From Thermococcus sp. M36 (GTDB lineage: Archaea; Methanobacteriota_B; Thermococci; Thermococcales; Thermococcaceae), in contig NZ_SNUH01000001.1 of the NCBI RefSeq assembly GCF_012027355.1, positions 930,001 to 994,000 on the forward strand: a DNA stretch of 64,000 nt. Reading direction: 5' to 3'. Below the pieces are notes generated by a model. That model was given only the letters and a program-made list of their open reading frames with translations, had not been told where the DNA came from and did not search any database. Position numbers and translations under genes: made by a program. Below, piece by piece: positions 32,536 through 41,457 of the stretch (within the stretch, counting starts at the first letter, position 1; each line of letters starts with the position of its first letter).

Positions 32536-34311
32536 ATGGGGGATAGTGAGTTTGAGAAAGCGGTTAAGGAGCTCGCGAGGGCTGTCATGAACGGTGAGAT
32601 TAAGAACCGGGAGGAGCTCAACCGCTGGAAGATTAAGGTTTCGCGGAAGTATCATCTCTCAAAGATTCCGGGTAATTCTGATATCCTTAAAGCCATCCCC
32701 GAGGAGAGGCGCGAGGAGTTTAGGGATCTGCTGAAGAGAAAGCCGACGAGAACGATAAGCGGCGTCGCGATAGTTGCCATGATGACCAAGCCCTTTCCCT
32801 GCCCCCACGGGCGCTGCATCTACTGCCCCGGCGGGCCGAGCGCTGGCTCACCCCAGAGCTACACGGGAAAGGAGCCTTCCGCCCTGAGAGCCGTCCAGAG
32901 CGCCTACCATCCGTACATTATCATGATGCGTCGCCTTAAGCAGCTCACTGACATAGGCCACGACGTGGATAAGGTCGAGGTCATAATCCAGGGTGGAACT
33001 TTTCCCGCGGTTGATCTGGATTACCAGGAGTGGTTCGTCAAGTGTGCCTTCAAAGCAATGAACGACTTCCCCCATTTTAAGGAGATAGAAAACCTTGAGG
33101 AGAAGCTCGTCAGGCTGATAGTTCACAAAGACGAGTCCGTCTTTAATGAAGACCCCGCCTTTAGAGAGGCGTGGCAGAAAACACACGCAAAGCCCTACTA
33201 CTACCTTGAAGACGAGCAGAGGAAGAACGAGAGGGCCAGAGTGAGGATGGTAGGCCTTACTATCGAAACGCGCCCCGACTGGGCCTTTGAGAGGCATATA
33301 GACAGAATGCTGAAGCTCGGAACGACACGCGTTGAGCTCGGCGTCCAGACGATATTCAACTTCATCCACGAGAGAACCAAGCGCGGGCACGGCGTTGAGG
33401 AGATAGTCAGAGCAACCCAGCTCCTCCGCGATGCCGGTCTCAAAATCAACTACCACATAATGCCGGGCCTTCCGGGAAGCAACTTCGAGCGCGACCTCTA
33501 CACCTTCAGGGCGATTTTCGAGGACGCCCGCTTTAGGCCTGACATGCTGAAGATATATCCCACGCTCGTTACCGCCGATGCCCCCCTCTACCGCTGGTGG
33601 AAGGAGAGCAAATACAGACCCTACCGGACGGAGGAAGCGGTGGAGCTTCTAGTTGAGGCATACAAGCTTTTCCCGAAGTGGGTTAGGGTGATGAGAATCC
33701 AGCGCGATATTCCCGTTCAGCTCATCGTTGATGGCGTCAAGCACTCCAACCTCGGCCAGCTCGTCTTCAATGAGCTGATTAAGCGCGGCATAAGACCGAG
33801 GGAGATTCGCTTTAGGGAAGTTGGCCACATGATGGAGAAGTTCGGGGTTCAGCCCGAAATCGAGCACATCAAACTGCTCCGTGAGGACTACGAGGCAGCG
33901 GGAGGAAGAGAAATCTTCCTCAGCTTTGAGGACGTCAAAAACGACATTCTTATTGGCTTCCTCCGCCTCAGAATTCCAAGCGAGAAGGCCCACAGGAAGG
34001 AGATAAACTGCTGTCCTTCAGCCATAGTCAGGGAGCTCCACATTTACGGCCCGCTCGTGCCGATAGGCGGAAAGCCGAAGTACGAGTGGCAGCACAGGGG
34101 ATACGGAAGGGAGCTCCTCGCCGAGGCCGAGAGGATAGCTCGCGAGGAGTTCGACGTCAAAAAGATGCTCGTGATCAGCGGCGTGGGAGTCAGGAACTAC
34201 TACCGGAAGTTCGGCTATCGGAAGAACGGGCCCTACGTCGCCAAGAGGCTCGATAGGGGTTACGCTGACTACAGGGAGAGTAAAGAGTTTGACGCCCACC
34301 TGAACACCTGA
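32536..34311 (+). CDS. tRNA uridine(34) acetyltransferase, archaeal Elp3
   Basis: 591 residues. The N-terminal half is a radical SAM domain with the cluster motif PCPHGRCIYCPGG (CxxxxCxxC) and GGTFPAVDLDYQ. The C-terminal GNAT domain contains WQHRGYGRELLAEAERIA for acetyl-CoA binding, then VISGVGVRNYYRKFGY. Archaeal Elp3 forms carboxymethyl-type modifications at tRNA wobble uridine without other Elongator subunits. The ATG at 32536 follows AGAGGTG. A TTTTTT run at 34314-34319 ends it. Confidence 0.94.
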   Translation: MGDSEFEKAVKELARAVMNGEIKNREELNRWKIKVSRKYHLSKIPGNSDILKAIPEERREEFRDLLKRKPTRTISGVAIVAMMTKPFPCPHGRCIYCPGGPSAGSPQSYTGKEPSALRAVQSAYHPYIIMMRRLKQLTDIGHDVDKVEVIIQGGTFPAVDLDYQEWFVKCAFKAMNDFPHFKEIENLEEKLVRLIVHKDESVFNEDPAFREAWQKTHAKPYYYLEDEQRKNERARVRMVGLTIETRPDWAFERHIDRMLKLGTTRVELGVQTIFNFIHERTKRGHGVEEIVRATQLLRDAGLKINYHIMPGLPGSNFERDLYTFRAIFEDARFRPDMLKIYPTLVTADAPLYRWWKESKYRPYRTEEAVELLVEAYKLFPKWVRVMRIQRDIPVQLIVDGVKHSNLGQLVFNELIKRGIRPREIRFREVGHMMEKFGVQPEIEHIKLLREDYEAAGGREIFLSFEDVKNDILIGFLRLRIPSEKAHRKEINCCPSAIVRELHIYGPLVPIGGKPKYEWQHRGYGRELLAEAERIAREEFDVKKMLVISGVGVRNYYRKFGYRKNGPYVAKRLDRGYADYRESKEFDAHLNT

Positions 34312-34313
34312 TC

Positions 34314-34319
34314 TTTTTT
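34314..34319 (+). terminator. Oligo-T terminator after elp3
   Basis: Six consecutive T begin three bases after the elp3 stop; archaeal RNA polymerase releases at such tracts, and the next promoter follows at about 34376. Confidence 0.55.
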
Positions 34320-34375
34320 GTTCCAAGTTGCTGTCCTTTAACGGCCCCCGATGTTGGAAAGTTTTTCTTTTGAGT

Positions 34376-34409
34376 AAAACTTTTAAACATCTGAGTACAA
34401 CCGTGTACT
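34376..34409 (+). promoter_or_regulatory. TATA box and inverted repeat before the paralogue pair
   Basis: AAAACTTTTAAACA around 34376-34389 is a good TATA element. Directly after it a perfect inverted repeat AGTACA-ACCG-TGTACT covers 34394-34409, where transcription should start. GAGGTGA at 34411-34417 is the ribosome binding site for the GTG at 34423. The repeat is placed like a repressor operator. Confidence 0.5.
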
Positions 34410-34422
34410 GAGGTGAAGCATA

Positions 34423-34992
34423 GTGGGCTTGAAGAAAAAGCTATCCTATGAGACAAGCTTCAGGGCTAAGGTTCTCATATTGGCTCTCATCTTTGGAATC
34501 GCCATATTCATGATAGTGTACTACCCGCTCCTGACCCATCAAACCAACCCGTGGGGGGTGGCGGCGCCCAAGGGGCAGATCGTTCTTGCCCAGAACTTTA
34601 CCCTCGGCTTGGTGAACTACACCAACGCCGTTCCGGCAACGTCCCAGAACAACCTCCTTGTCCTGAAGGGCAACGACAACTTGGGGGACACGCTCACCCT
34701 GGAAGTCCAGACGCCAGGATGGTGCATTGACCTCTGGGTATGGGGCGGCTCCTCGAAAGGCTGGCAGCAGAAATACGACTGCGCCAGGGAAGTCCAGCTG
34801 AGCCAGTACGCCTTCAGGAGGGTTCCGACACACGAGGCCAAGGAGATACTCTACTGGTACCTTGAGACGGGATACGTGATAGTTTTCCACAAGGAGAGCC
34901 CCGTCCAGAACTATGAGACCGTCAACTTTACCGTAACATACGGTGGAAGCACGGACTGGGGGGCATTCAAGGTGTCCCTCGGAAAGTCATGA
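34423..34992 (+). CDS. Membrane-anchored protein, tandem paralogue 1
   Basis: 189 residues from a GTG. A basic N-terminus and one membrane helix (KVLILALIFGIAIFMIVYYP) anchor an extracytoplasmic domain containing GVAAPKGQIVLAQNFTLG, TPGWCIDLWVWGG and a second cysteine (YDCAREVQ), likely a disulfide, then a YWYLETGYVIVFHKE segment. No known domain was recognised. The next gene is a clear paralogue (about 40 percent by eye), ten bases away. Confidence 0.75.
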   Translation: MGLKKKLSYETSFRAKVLILALIFGIAIFMIVYYPLLTHQTNPWGVAAPKGQIVLAQNFTLGLVNYTNAVPATSQNNLLVLKGNDNLGDTLTLEVQTPGWCIDLWVWGGSSKGWQQKYDCAREVQLSQYAFRRVPTHEAKEILYWYLETGYVIVFHKESPVQNYETVNFTVTYGGSTDWGAFKVSLGKS

Positions 34993-35001
34993 GGTGGTTG
35001 C

Positions 35002-35529
35002 ATGAAGATATCCTACGAGACGGCATTTCGGGCCAAGGTTCTCTTTCTGGCTCTCGTTTTTGCGATTCTTATCTTCAAGGTAGTCTACTATCCACTCCTC
35101 ACCCACAAAGTCGTGCCGTACGGCGTCGCCGCGCCGAAAGGGCAGATAGTCCTCCTTGAGAACATCACGCTCGGCAACTACACCTGGAAGAACTCGGTTG
35201 ACATGCAGAAGCACCTCATACTCAAGAGCAGTGAAGATTACGGGAACTCGGTGTTTCTGGAGATTCAAACACCCGGCTGGTGTGCGGACGTTGCCTTCTG
35301 GGACGGGCAGAAGTTCATTGTGAGCGAGAAATGTGTGCGGAAGCTGGTAATTCCAAAGTACCTCTTCGTGATAACCCCTGGCTTCTACTGGTACGTCGAG
35401 CCGGGTTATCACCTCATCTTCTACAAGCCGGAAGGAAGGCCTGAGAATTACGAGCTGGTCAACTTCACGGTGACATACGGTGAGAAAATCGATTGGGGAG
35501 CCTTCAAAGTCGCCTACGGAAAAAGTTAA
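35002..35529 (+). CDS. Membrane-anchored protein, tandem paralogue 2
   Basis: 175 residues sharing with the preceding protein the start ISYETAFRAKVLFLALVFAI, the GVAAPKGQIVLLENITLGN block, TPGWCADVAFWDGQ, a second Cys (SEKCVRKLV), FYWYVEPGYHLIFYK, and the ending VTYGEKIDWGAFKVAYGKS. One N-terminal helix, the rest outside the cell. GAGGTGG precedes the ATG. Duplication and retained cysteines suggest a heterodimer or two related ligand-binding proteins, but function is unknown. A TTTTTT tract at 35555-35560 follows. Confidence 0.75.
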   Translation: MKISYETAFRAKVLFLALVFAILIFKVVYYPLLTHKVVPYGVAAPKGQIVLLENITLGNYTWKNSVDMQKHLILKSSEDYGNSVFLEIQTPGWCADVAFWDGQKFIVSEKCVRKLVIPKYLFVITPGFYWYVEPGYHLIFYKPEGRPENYELVNFTVTYGEKIDWGAFKVAYGKS

Positions 35530-35554
35530 AGGGACTAAAGCCTGCTTCCGCCTC

Positions 35555-35560
35555 TTTTTT
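35555..35560 (+). terminator. Oligo-T terminator after the paralogue pair
   Basis: Six T about 25 bases after the stop of the second paralogue, before the separate promoter (CATTTTTAACC near 35632) of the next gene. Confidence 0.45.
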
Positions 35561-35663
35561 CGTTGATCTTGCCAAATTCTAGCGGTAAAGCCTGTTCTGG
35601 CGACAAAAGGTCCGGCAGAGGATGTTCCGATGCATTTTTAACCCTTTCCATGAATGAAGTCCC

Positions 35664-36179
35664 ATGAGATTCGAACCGAGACCCTTCACGGAACCGGTGC
35701 CCTTCAGGTGTGAGTTCTGCCTCGACTGCTGCCGTGGGAGGCACGTATATCTGACGCTGAGGGACATAGAGAGAATCGCAGAGACCGGCCACGACCCCCA
35801 GGAGTTCGTGACATTCTCCATAGAGGGGGATAAAATCCGCTTCGTCCTGGCGGTGAGGGAGTGGGATCTGGGCTGCGTCTTTCATGACCCTGAAACGGGA
35901 AAATGCCGGATTCACAATGCGAATCCGATAATCTGCAGGATTTATCCATTCATGGTCTCCCGCAAGCCCCTCGGCGTTGAAGGCGAAAAGCCGTTCCACC
36001 ACGGGGGACAGACACTGTGGCTCTACTACGACGAGAGCTGCCCGGGAATAAACGCGGAAGAGCCGGAAACGACCATAACCCCGGAGGAAATAGCCCAGCT
36101 GGGCCTCAAGTTCGAGAGGGAGTTCGAGAGGACGGACATGGCAGGATTTGCTGAGCTGCTCGATGAACTCGAAAGGTAA
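35664..36179 (+). CDS. YkgJ family cysteine-cluster protein
   Basis: 171 residues. The N-terminal block FRCEFCLDCCRGRHVYLTLRDI has CxxCxxCC, and later CVFHDPETGKCRIHNANPIICRIYPF completes the eight-cysteine pattern of the YkgJ/UPF0153 putative zinc- or iron-chelating domain. The C-terminal 60 residues include an EETTITPEEIAQLGLKF-like helix. Cytoplasmic; precise role unknown in the family, proposed roles include metal binding in redox or flagellin methylation systems. Own promoter CATTTTTAACC at about 35632. Confidence 0.85.
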   Translation: MRFEPRPFTEPVPFRCEFCLDCCRGRHVYLTLRDIERIAETGHDPQEFVTFSIEGDKIRFVLAVREWDLGCVFHDPETGKCRIHNANPIICRIYPFMVSRKPLGVEGEKPFHHGGQTLWLYYDESCPGINAEEPETTITPEEIAQLGLKFEREFERTDMAGFAELLDELER

Positions 36180-36202
36180 ATATACAATCGGGGATTAACT
36201 TA

Positions 36203-36345
36203 ATGTTCTACGGCTTTCCAGCCGTTGTGTTCTCTGCGGTCGTTCCTAACTCTCTCTACGAGAAGCCGGGGAAATCCCGGAGAACGCCACCGTTATCGTT
36301 GCCTACCCTGAAAACGTTAGTCCTCCAAACGCGACGGGCTAACCT
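36203..36345 (+). pseudogene. Possible remnant of a small gene
   Basis: Between the YkgJ and Nip7-like genes, MFYGFPAVVFSAVVPNSLYE reads from 36203 and a coding-like segment EIPENATVIVAYPENVSPPN reads in another frame to a TAA near 36345. The second piece has the look of a protein C-terminus. One frame change would join them. This may be a broken gene or chance; no family recognised. Confidence 0.25.
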
Positions 36346-36381
36346 TTTAAGTCCGCTGAAGAACTAGTGACGGTGCGTGGA

Positions 36382-36888
36382 ATGGTGGAGGGACTCAGAT
36401 ACCGGCGCGCTTCGTCGTGGGAGTACGATTTGATCCTGCGCGAGGCCGAGAAGTACGGCGAGCTTAGGCATCATTTCTTTGCCGTGGTGGAAGGTCGCTT
36501 TAGGGACGTTTATGCCGTGAACGAGAGCCTCTGGAGGGAGATCGAGGGGATGGGGGTTAAGCCCTACGCCTACGGAACCTTCGTCGGCACGATAAAGGTG
36601 GATAAAAACCTGGTCGAGAAGTTCTATCCCAACGTGGAGTTCTTCTACTTCGTTGATGTCAGTAAAAACTACGCGATTCTCAGTCCAAAGGCGGGCTTCC
36701 TCTTCACGACAGGCAAGGACGTGCCAAGGAGCGGCGTGCGGAGATACAGCTGGCAGGGGACGAAGAAACTGGTGATTTATGACGAGAACGGCGTTATCCT
36801 CGGCATAGGGAGGATAAACCCGGAGAGCAGGAAGAAGTTCATCCTGAACGTTACCGACGTGGGGGAGTTCCTGAGGAGGAGGCGCTGA
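36382..36888 (+). CDS. Nip7-like ribosome biogenesis protein with PUA domain
   Basis: 168 residues from ATG 36382 (GTG 36367 possible). The N-terminal half [20 protein letters not shown] and [14 protein letters not shown] resembles archaeal Nip7/UPF0113. The PUA half contains [20 protein letters not shown] and GIGRINPE. Eukaryotic Nip7 acts in 60S/27S pre-rRNA processing, and archaeal homologues bind RNA through the PUA domain. CTTTTAAG at about 36343-36350 is the probable TATA box. Confidence 0.85.
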   Translation: MVEGLRYRRASSWEYDLILREAEKYGELRHHFFAVVEGRFRDVYAVNESLWREIEGMGVKPYAYGTFVGTIKVDKNLVEKFYPNVEFFYFVDVSKNYAILSPKAGFLFTTGKDVPRSGVRRYSWQGTKKLVIYDENGVILGIGRINPESRKKFILNVTDVGEFLRRRR

Positions 36889-36973
36889 CTTTTCTTACCC
36901 CACGTAATCTTTTTAAGACCCTTTCCGTTAAAACATAATGATAACTAAAGGTAACTAAAGGGGGTGGCGCCCG

Positions 36974-37720
36974 GTGATAAGGCGAGTGAAGACGGGCATC
37001 CCCGGGATGGACGAGGTACTCCACGGGGGGATTCCGGAGAGGAACGTCGTCCTTCTCAGCGGCGGTCCGGGAACTGGAAAGTCGATATTCAGCCAGCAGT
37101 TCATATGGAACGGCCTCCAGATGGGCGAGCCGGGCATCTACGTGGCCCTTGAGGAGCACCCGGTTCAGGTGAGGCAGAACATGGCCGGGTTCGGCTGGGA
37201 CGTTCGGAAGTACGAGGAGGAAGGTCTCTTTGCCATGGTGGATGCCTTCACCGCGGGGATAGGTAAGAGCAAGGAGTATGAGAGGTACATAGTTCACGAT
37301 TTAACCGATATCAGGGAGTTCATCGACGTCCTCCGGACGGCGGTTAAGGACATCGGAGCTAAGAGGCTCGTCGTTGACTCCGTTACGACCCTCTACATCA
37401 ACAAGCCTGCGATGGCTAGGAGCATCGTCATGCAGCTCAAGAGAGTTTTGGCTGGATTGGGAGTCACGAGCATCTTTGTGAGCCAGATAAGCGTTGGTGA
37501 GCGCGGCTTCGGCGGGCCGGGTGTTGAACATGGCGTCGACGGCATAATCCGCCTTGACTTCGACGAGATTGACGGCGAGCTCAGAAGGAGCCTTATAGTT
37601 TGGAAGATGCGCGGGACGAGCCACTCCATGAGGAGGCACCCCTTTGATATAACTGACAAGGGAATAGTTGTCTACCCCGACAAGATCCTCAAGAGGAAGG
37701 CGATAGTCGAGGTTGAGTGA
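36974..37720 (+). CDS. KaiC-like RecA-superfamily ATPase
   Basis: 248 residues from a GTG preceded by GGGGGTGG. A single KaiC domain: [18 protein letters not shown], Walker [16 protein letters not shown], Walker [35 protein letters not shown], and the C-terminal strand [14 protein letters not shown]. Such archaeal single-domain KaiC proteins bind ATP and act in signalling or motility in a few cases; the role here is unknown. The HTH/coiled-coil gene 22 bases downstream is almost certainly co-transcribed. Confidence 0.88.
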   Translation: MIRRVKTGIPGMDEVLHGGIPERNVVLLSGGPGTGKSIFSQQFIWNGLQMGEPGIYVALEEHPVQVRQNMAGFGWDVRKYEEEGLFAMVDAFTAGIGKSKEYERYIVHDLTDIREFIDVLRTAVKDIGAKRLVVDSVTTLYINKPAMARSIVMQLKRVLAGLGVTSIFVSQISVGERGFGGPGVEHGVDGIIRLDFDEIDGELRRSLIVWKMRGTSHSMRRHPFDITDKGIVVYPDKILKRKAIVEVE

Positions 37721-37742
37721 AAACTGGAAGGGGGTGATGGAA

Positions 37743-38267
37743 ATGGAGGTTCCGCTGAACCCGATCGGGAGGGAGGAGATACACAGGCTGGAGAGCCTCC
37801 TCCTGTTTGCGACCCTTTTCAGGCCGGAGGTCATAGAACTGATAAAGGATCCGGCCGAGAGGCTGACCTGGGTCGACAGCTTGGCCGTAGCGGCTGGAGC
37901 GATAGCCAGAGAGAAGGCCGGCATGACGGTCAGGGAGATGGCGGAAGAGCTCGGCAGAACCGAGGCCACCATCAGGAAGCACCTCAAGGGCGAGACCAAG
38001 GCCGGACAGCTCGTCAGGGAGACCTACGAGCTCATAAAGCAGGGCAAGCTCGATGAACTCGTCAGGAACATCGAGGTTCTTGCCAAGGGCGGCCAGGTGG
38101 TAGCCATAGAAGAGTACGAGAAGCTCAGGAGGGAGAAGGAGGAGCTTGAAAAGAAGGTCATGAAGCTCGAGGAGGAGAACCGCGAGCTCAGGGCGAAGAT
38201 CGAGAACATCAAGAGAGTACTGGACGACGCCCTGGAGAGGATAAAGGGAATAGAGAAGCTCCTCTGA
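37743..38267 (+). CDS. HTH and coiled-coil regulator paired with the KaiC-like ATPase
   Basis: 174 residues from the ATG at 37743, behind GGGGGTGATGG. Residues 25-60 are helical, then REKAGMTVREMAEELGRTEA with TIRKHLKGET forms a helix-turn-helix, and the last 70 residues (EEYEKLRREKEELEKKVMKL, NRELRAKIENIK) form a long coiled coil for dimerisation. It is a probable DNA-binding regulator. Its operon with a KaiC ATPase suggests an ATP-responsive regulatory unit, which is an inference from adjacency only. Confidence 0.8.
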   Translation: MEVPLNPIGREEIHRLESLLLFATLFRPEVIELIKDPAERLTWVDSLAVAAGAIAREKAGMTVREMAEELGRTEATIRKHLKGETKAGQLVRETYELIKQGKLDELVRNIEVLAKGGQVVAIEEYEKLRREKEELEKKVMKLEEENRELRAKIENIKRVLDDALERIKGIEKLL

Positions 38268-38693
38268 TCAGTTCTTTCCGTTCTTTCTCAGGCTCTCTTC
38301 CCACGTAAGGATCATGTGGGTGTAGGTCTCGTCGTCCTCTTCAATGCCGCGCTTTATCTCGGAGACGTGGGCGTACTTGGCCTTGAACTGCTCCAGGATG
38401 TAGTCGACGGCCTTCTCCGGGTCTGCCTTGGTGCCGCAGGTGTAGACGTCCAGGGCAGCATAGCCCTTCTCCGGCCAGGTGTGCACCGAGATGTGGCTCT
38501 CGGCGACGATGACGACCCCACTGACCCCGCTTGGGGAGAACTTGAAGAAGTAGCTTGACTTGACCTCCATGTTGCTTATCTTTGCCGCCTCGAGGAATAT
38601 CCGCCTTATCCTGTCAGCGTTACTGAGAACCTCAGGATCACAGCCAGCAGCCTCGACAACGTAGTGGAACCCTATCGTCTCGATCTCGACCAT
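38268..38693 (-). CDS. speH: S-adenosylmethionine decarboxylase proenzyme
   Basis: 141 residues from ATG 38693, behind GAGGTGAG. VIVAESHISVHTWPEKGY contains the self-cleavage site E-S, where the serine becomes the pyruvoyl cofactor, and ALDVYTCGTKADPEKAV contains the catalytic cysteine. The length fits the small prokaryotic class. It makes decarboxylated SAM for aminopropyl transfer to long-chain polyamines, important in hyperthermophiles. It is convergent with the HTH gene, adjacent without a gap. Confidence 0.95.
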   Translation of the reverse strand: MVEIETIGFHYVVEAAGCDPEVLSNADRIRRIFLEAAKISNMEVKSSYFFKFSPSGVSGVVIVAESHISVHTWPEKGYAALDVYTCGTKADPEKAVDYILEQFKAKYAHVSEIKRGIEEDDETYTHMILTWEESLRKNGKN

Positions 38694-39019
38694 GGCTCTC
38701 ACCTCTTGTTGTCCCTATTACGAACCCTTTTTAAAGTTAAGCCCTAAAGCGGAGAGTTGTGAACGGGCTGTTTTGGTGTTGAACTGTTATGGATTGGCCT
38801 GGAATGGATTGAACGGAAATTTGCGGGCGGTTATTGGAATTTTCCGAAAGCTGTGGGTTATTTGCCCCTATGTCCGATTTGAAGGCGTTTTCATGGGTGT
38901 GCTTGCACACGGTTTAAGTATGCTCACTGGTGGCCATTTTTAGCCGTGAACCACTAATTTTAAAACCCGCACTTCCAACTAACCACAAGTCCACATAAAA
39001 CTCGCGAAGGGGTGAAGGT
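38694..39019. other. Intergenic region with promoters and an unexplained inverted repeat
   Basis: 326 bases without a supported gene between speH and secF. CTTTTTAAAG near 38727-38737 may drive speH leftward. A perfect inverted repeat GTGTGC-TT-GCACAC at 38897-38910 abuts GGTTTAAGTA, a TATA-like element. AATTTTAAAACC at 38957-38968 is the likely secF promoter. An 83-codon plus-strand frame through here overlaps speH antisense and shows no coding features. Confidence 0.45.
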
Positions 39020-39937
39020 ATGTCGAAGCCTAAAGTCAAGGGAAGGCCCACCGCCGGCGAGTCCGTGCGGGCAAAGAAGATGGAGAAGCTGAGTTTTCTG
39101 GCCGAGATGGAATACAGGAACATGATTCTGTACCCACTGGTGGTTTTCATAATAGCCCTGCTCATCCTGGCGGTTCACTTTCCGACTCTCGGGATAGACC
39201 TCCAGGGAGGAGTGGTCGTCACGGCCTACGGCGTGGATGCCAACCCGGACGAGCTCGCCAAGTATATAGGGGACAGGCTGGGGGTTGATGTGAGGGTTGA
39301 GAGCTTCACGGGCGTTGATACGTCCGGAGTCAGGGTCTACGCCCCTATCGGGGTGGATCCGGTCAGGGTAATAGACATTATGAAGGAGAGGTATCCGGAC
39401 GCGGAGTACACCCACAGCGAGGTTCAGCCCACCTTTGGAAAGATAGCCCAGCAGCAGGGCATCAAAGCCCTAGTCTTTGCGTTCCTGGCCATGGCCGTTG
39501 TCGTCTTCCTGTTCTTCAGGAACCTTGTGCCCTCCCTCACGATAATATTCTCCGCCCTTTCGGACATGACCATAGCGGTCGCCATGATGGGCATATTCGG
39601 GATAGAGCTCACCACGGCAACCATAGCGGCCCTTCTGATGCTCATAGGTTACACTGTCGACAGCAACATACTCCTGACCACAAAGCTCCTGAGAAGGAAG
39701 GAGGACACAATTGAAGATGCCTACCTGACCGCGGTCTCCACGGGGTTCACGATGAGCACCACCACCCTGGGCGCCCTGCTGGTGCTGTGGGTCATATCCA
39801 CTTCCCAGACCATTGACAACATAGCGATAGTCCTGATCTTCGGCCTGCTCGCGGACTTCATGAACACGTGGGTTCTCAACGCGGGTGTGCTCAAGTGGTA
39901 CCTTTTCAGGCAGATCGGATGGGGTGGTAAGGAATGA
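39020..39937 (+). CDS. secF: Protein-export membrane protein SecF
   Basis: 305 residues, six membrane helices with a periplasm-side (outside) domain after helix 1. GIDLQGGVVVTAYGV is the D1-like block, and the last four helices hold FSALSDMTIAVAMMGIFGIE and LMLIGYTVDSNILLTTKLLR, hallmark RND/SecDF motifs. With SecD it helps pull preproteins through SecYE using the ion gradient. In archaea secF precedes secD, as here, and secD overlaps its last codon. Confidence 0.94.
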   Translation: MSKPKVKGRPTAGESVRAKKMEKLSFLAEMEYRNMILYPLVVFIIALLILAVHFPTLGIDLQGGVVVTAYGVDANPDELAKYIGDRLGVDVRVESFTGVDTSGVRVYAPIGVDPVRVIDIMKERYPDAEYTHSEVQPTFGKIAQQQGIKALVFAFLAMAVVVFLFFRNLVPSLTIIFSALSDMTIAVAMMGIFGIELTTATIAALLMLIGYTVDSNILLTTKLLRRKEDTIEDAYLTAVSTGFTMSTTTLGALLVLWVISTSQTIDNIAIVLIFGLLADFMNTWVLNAGVLKWYLFRQIGWGGKE

Positions 39938-41457
39938 GGAGACGGACGAAGAGGCTCCTTCTCAACTGGAGGATAATCCTGCTCACGCTGGTTCTCATCG
40001 GGTCGATCACGGCCCTCGTGGTTAAACCCCTCACTTTTGGAATAGACATAGCCGGTGGCGTTGCCATAGTGGCCCAGACCGAAAAGCCGGTAGACAGCGA
40101 CACGATGCAGCTGGTCGTTGATTCCCTCCAGAAGAGACTCAACACCCTGGGACTTAGGGATATAACCGTCGAGGCCCAGGGAGACCAGATAGTGCTCATA
40201 AAGGTCGCAAACGTAACCACCGCCGAGGAGGCCAACCAGATAAAGTCGGTCATAATGAACCAGGGTGTCTTTTACATGGAGTTCAACGGAGTCATATTCG
40301 GCACAGGGAAGGACATAATCTATGTTGGAAATCCTGGAGTAAAACCCGACAACAGCTGGAGCGTCCCCTTCAGGATATCAAAAGCCGCGGCGGAGAAATT
40401 TGCCGAACTTGCCAAAGGCAAGGTTGGGTGGCCAGTTGACATGTTCCTTGATCCTCCAGTGAACTCTCTGATGGTCGTCCCGGAGAGCGTCTACAAGACC
40501 ATGAACAGCTCCGAGTTCAACGCCAACGCCCCGGAGGCTCCCACACTCCTGGAGAGGATCAGCAAAGCATTCAACGTGACTGCCGTTGTCTATACCAACC
40601 AGACCGCGGATGAGATAGCGAAGCTTGCCCAGGGCAGGGACAGGATAGTGCTGGTGGACGTTCCCCAGGATCTCAAAACTCGGCTTGAAGAAATGAACTT
40701 CACAGTTTCATATATTCCAAGGAATCCGGGAGAAGATAATCAAAAGATAATCCGTGATGCCCTTGGTCTCTACGGGCCGTACTCCCTGGGTGAGGGCCTT
40801 ACAGTCGGAGAGGCCCAGCAGGACGTCCAGATCACGGGACGTGCGGCCACAATGGAAGAAGCTAGGACTGAGGCTAAAAATATTTATACCATTCTTAAAA
40901 GCGGTTCCCTTCCGGTCAAGCTCAACGTCGTTGGCATGGAGTTCATCTCGCCCAGGCTCGGTGAGGGCTTCAAGAACCAGGCCCTGTACGCCGGTGTGGG
41001 CGCGCTGATAGCCGTTCTCCTCATAGTGTACTTCCACTACCGGAACCTCAGGATAGCTATCCCCGTGGCGAGCACGAGCCTTTTCGAAGTCATCATTATC
41101 CTCGGCTTCGCTGCCCTCATAAACTGGAACCTCGACCTGCCCAGCATAGCGGGTATCATCGCGGCCATAGGTACGGGTGTTGACCAGCAGATAGTCATAA
41201 CCGATGAGCTTCTGAGCGGGGAGAGGAGCACCAGGATAACCCGGCGCGCCAGTGTGCTTAAGAGGATGGGAAGGGCGTTCTTCGTCATCTTCGCCGCCGC
41301 AGCAACGACTATAGCCGCCATGAGCTTCCTGCTGGTATACTTCGTCGGAACTCTGAAGGGCTTCGCCTTCACCACCATCCTCGGCGTCCTGATCGGGATC
41401 CTCATAACCAGGCCTGCCTACGCCGAGATAGCAAAGTACCTCCTCGGTGAGGACTGA
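39934..41457 (+). CDS. secD: Protein-export membrane protein SecD
   Basis: 507 residues starting inside the last codon of secF (ATGA). Helix 1 is followed by FGIDIAGGVAIVAQ, a large extracytoplasmic P1 domain (residues about 40-330), then helices with SIAGIIAAIGTGVDQQIVITDELL, the conserved D-containing segment for ion coupling, and RITRRASVLKRMGRAFFVIF. Partner of SecF. The stop overlaps the ATG of the TrkA-like gene by one base. Confidence 0.94.
   Translation: MRRRTKRLLLNWRIILLTLVLIGSITALVVKPLTFGIDIAGGVAIVAQTEKPVDSDTMQLVVDSLQKRLNTLGLRDITVEAQGDQIVLIKVANVTTAEEANQIKSVIMNQGVFYMEFNGVIFGTGKDIIYVGNPGVKPDNSWSVPFRISKAAAEKFAELAKGKVGWPVDMFLDPPVNSLMVVPESVYKTMNSSEFNANAPEAPTLLERISKAFNVTAVVYTNQTADEIAKLAQGRDRIVLVDVPQDLKTRLEEMNFTVSYIPRNPGEDNQKIIRDALGLYGPYSLGEGLTVGEAQQDVQITGRAATMEEARTEAKNIYTILKSGSLPVKLNVVGMEFISPRLGEGFKNQALYAGVGALIAVLLIVYFHYRNLRIAIPVASTSLFEVIIILGFAALINWNLDLPSIAGIIAAIGTGVDQQIVITDELLSGERSTRITRRASVLKRMGRAFFVIFAAAATTIAAMSFLLVYFVGTLKGFAFTTILGVLIGILITRPAYAEIAKYLLGED

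Noticed and set aside
38692-38943. 83-codon plus-strand frame after speH
   Set aside because: It starts antisense to speH, has no ribosome binding site and no recognisable protein features; composition looks non-coding.
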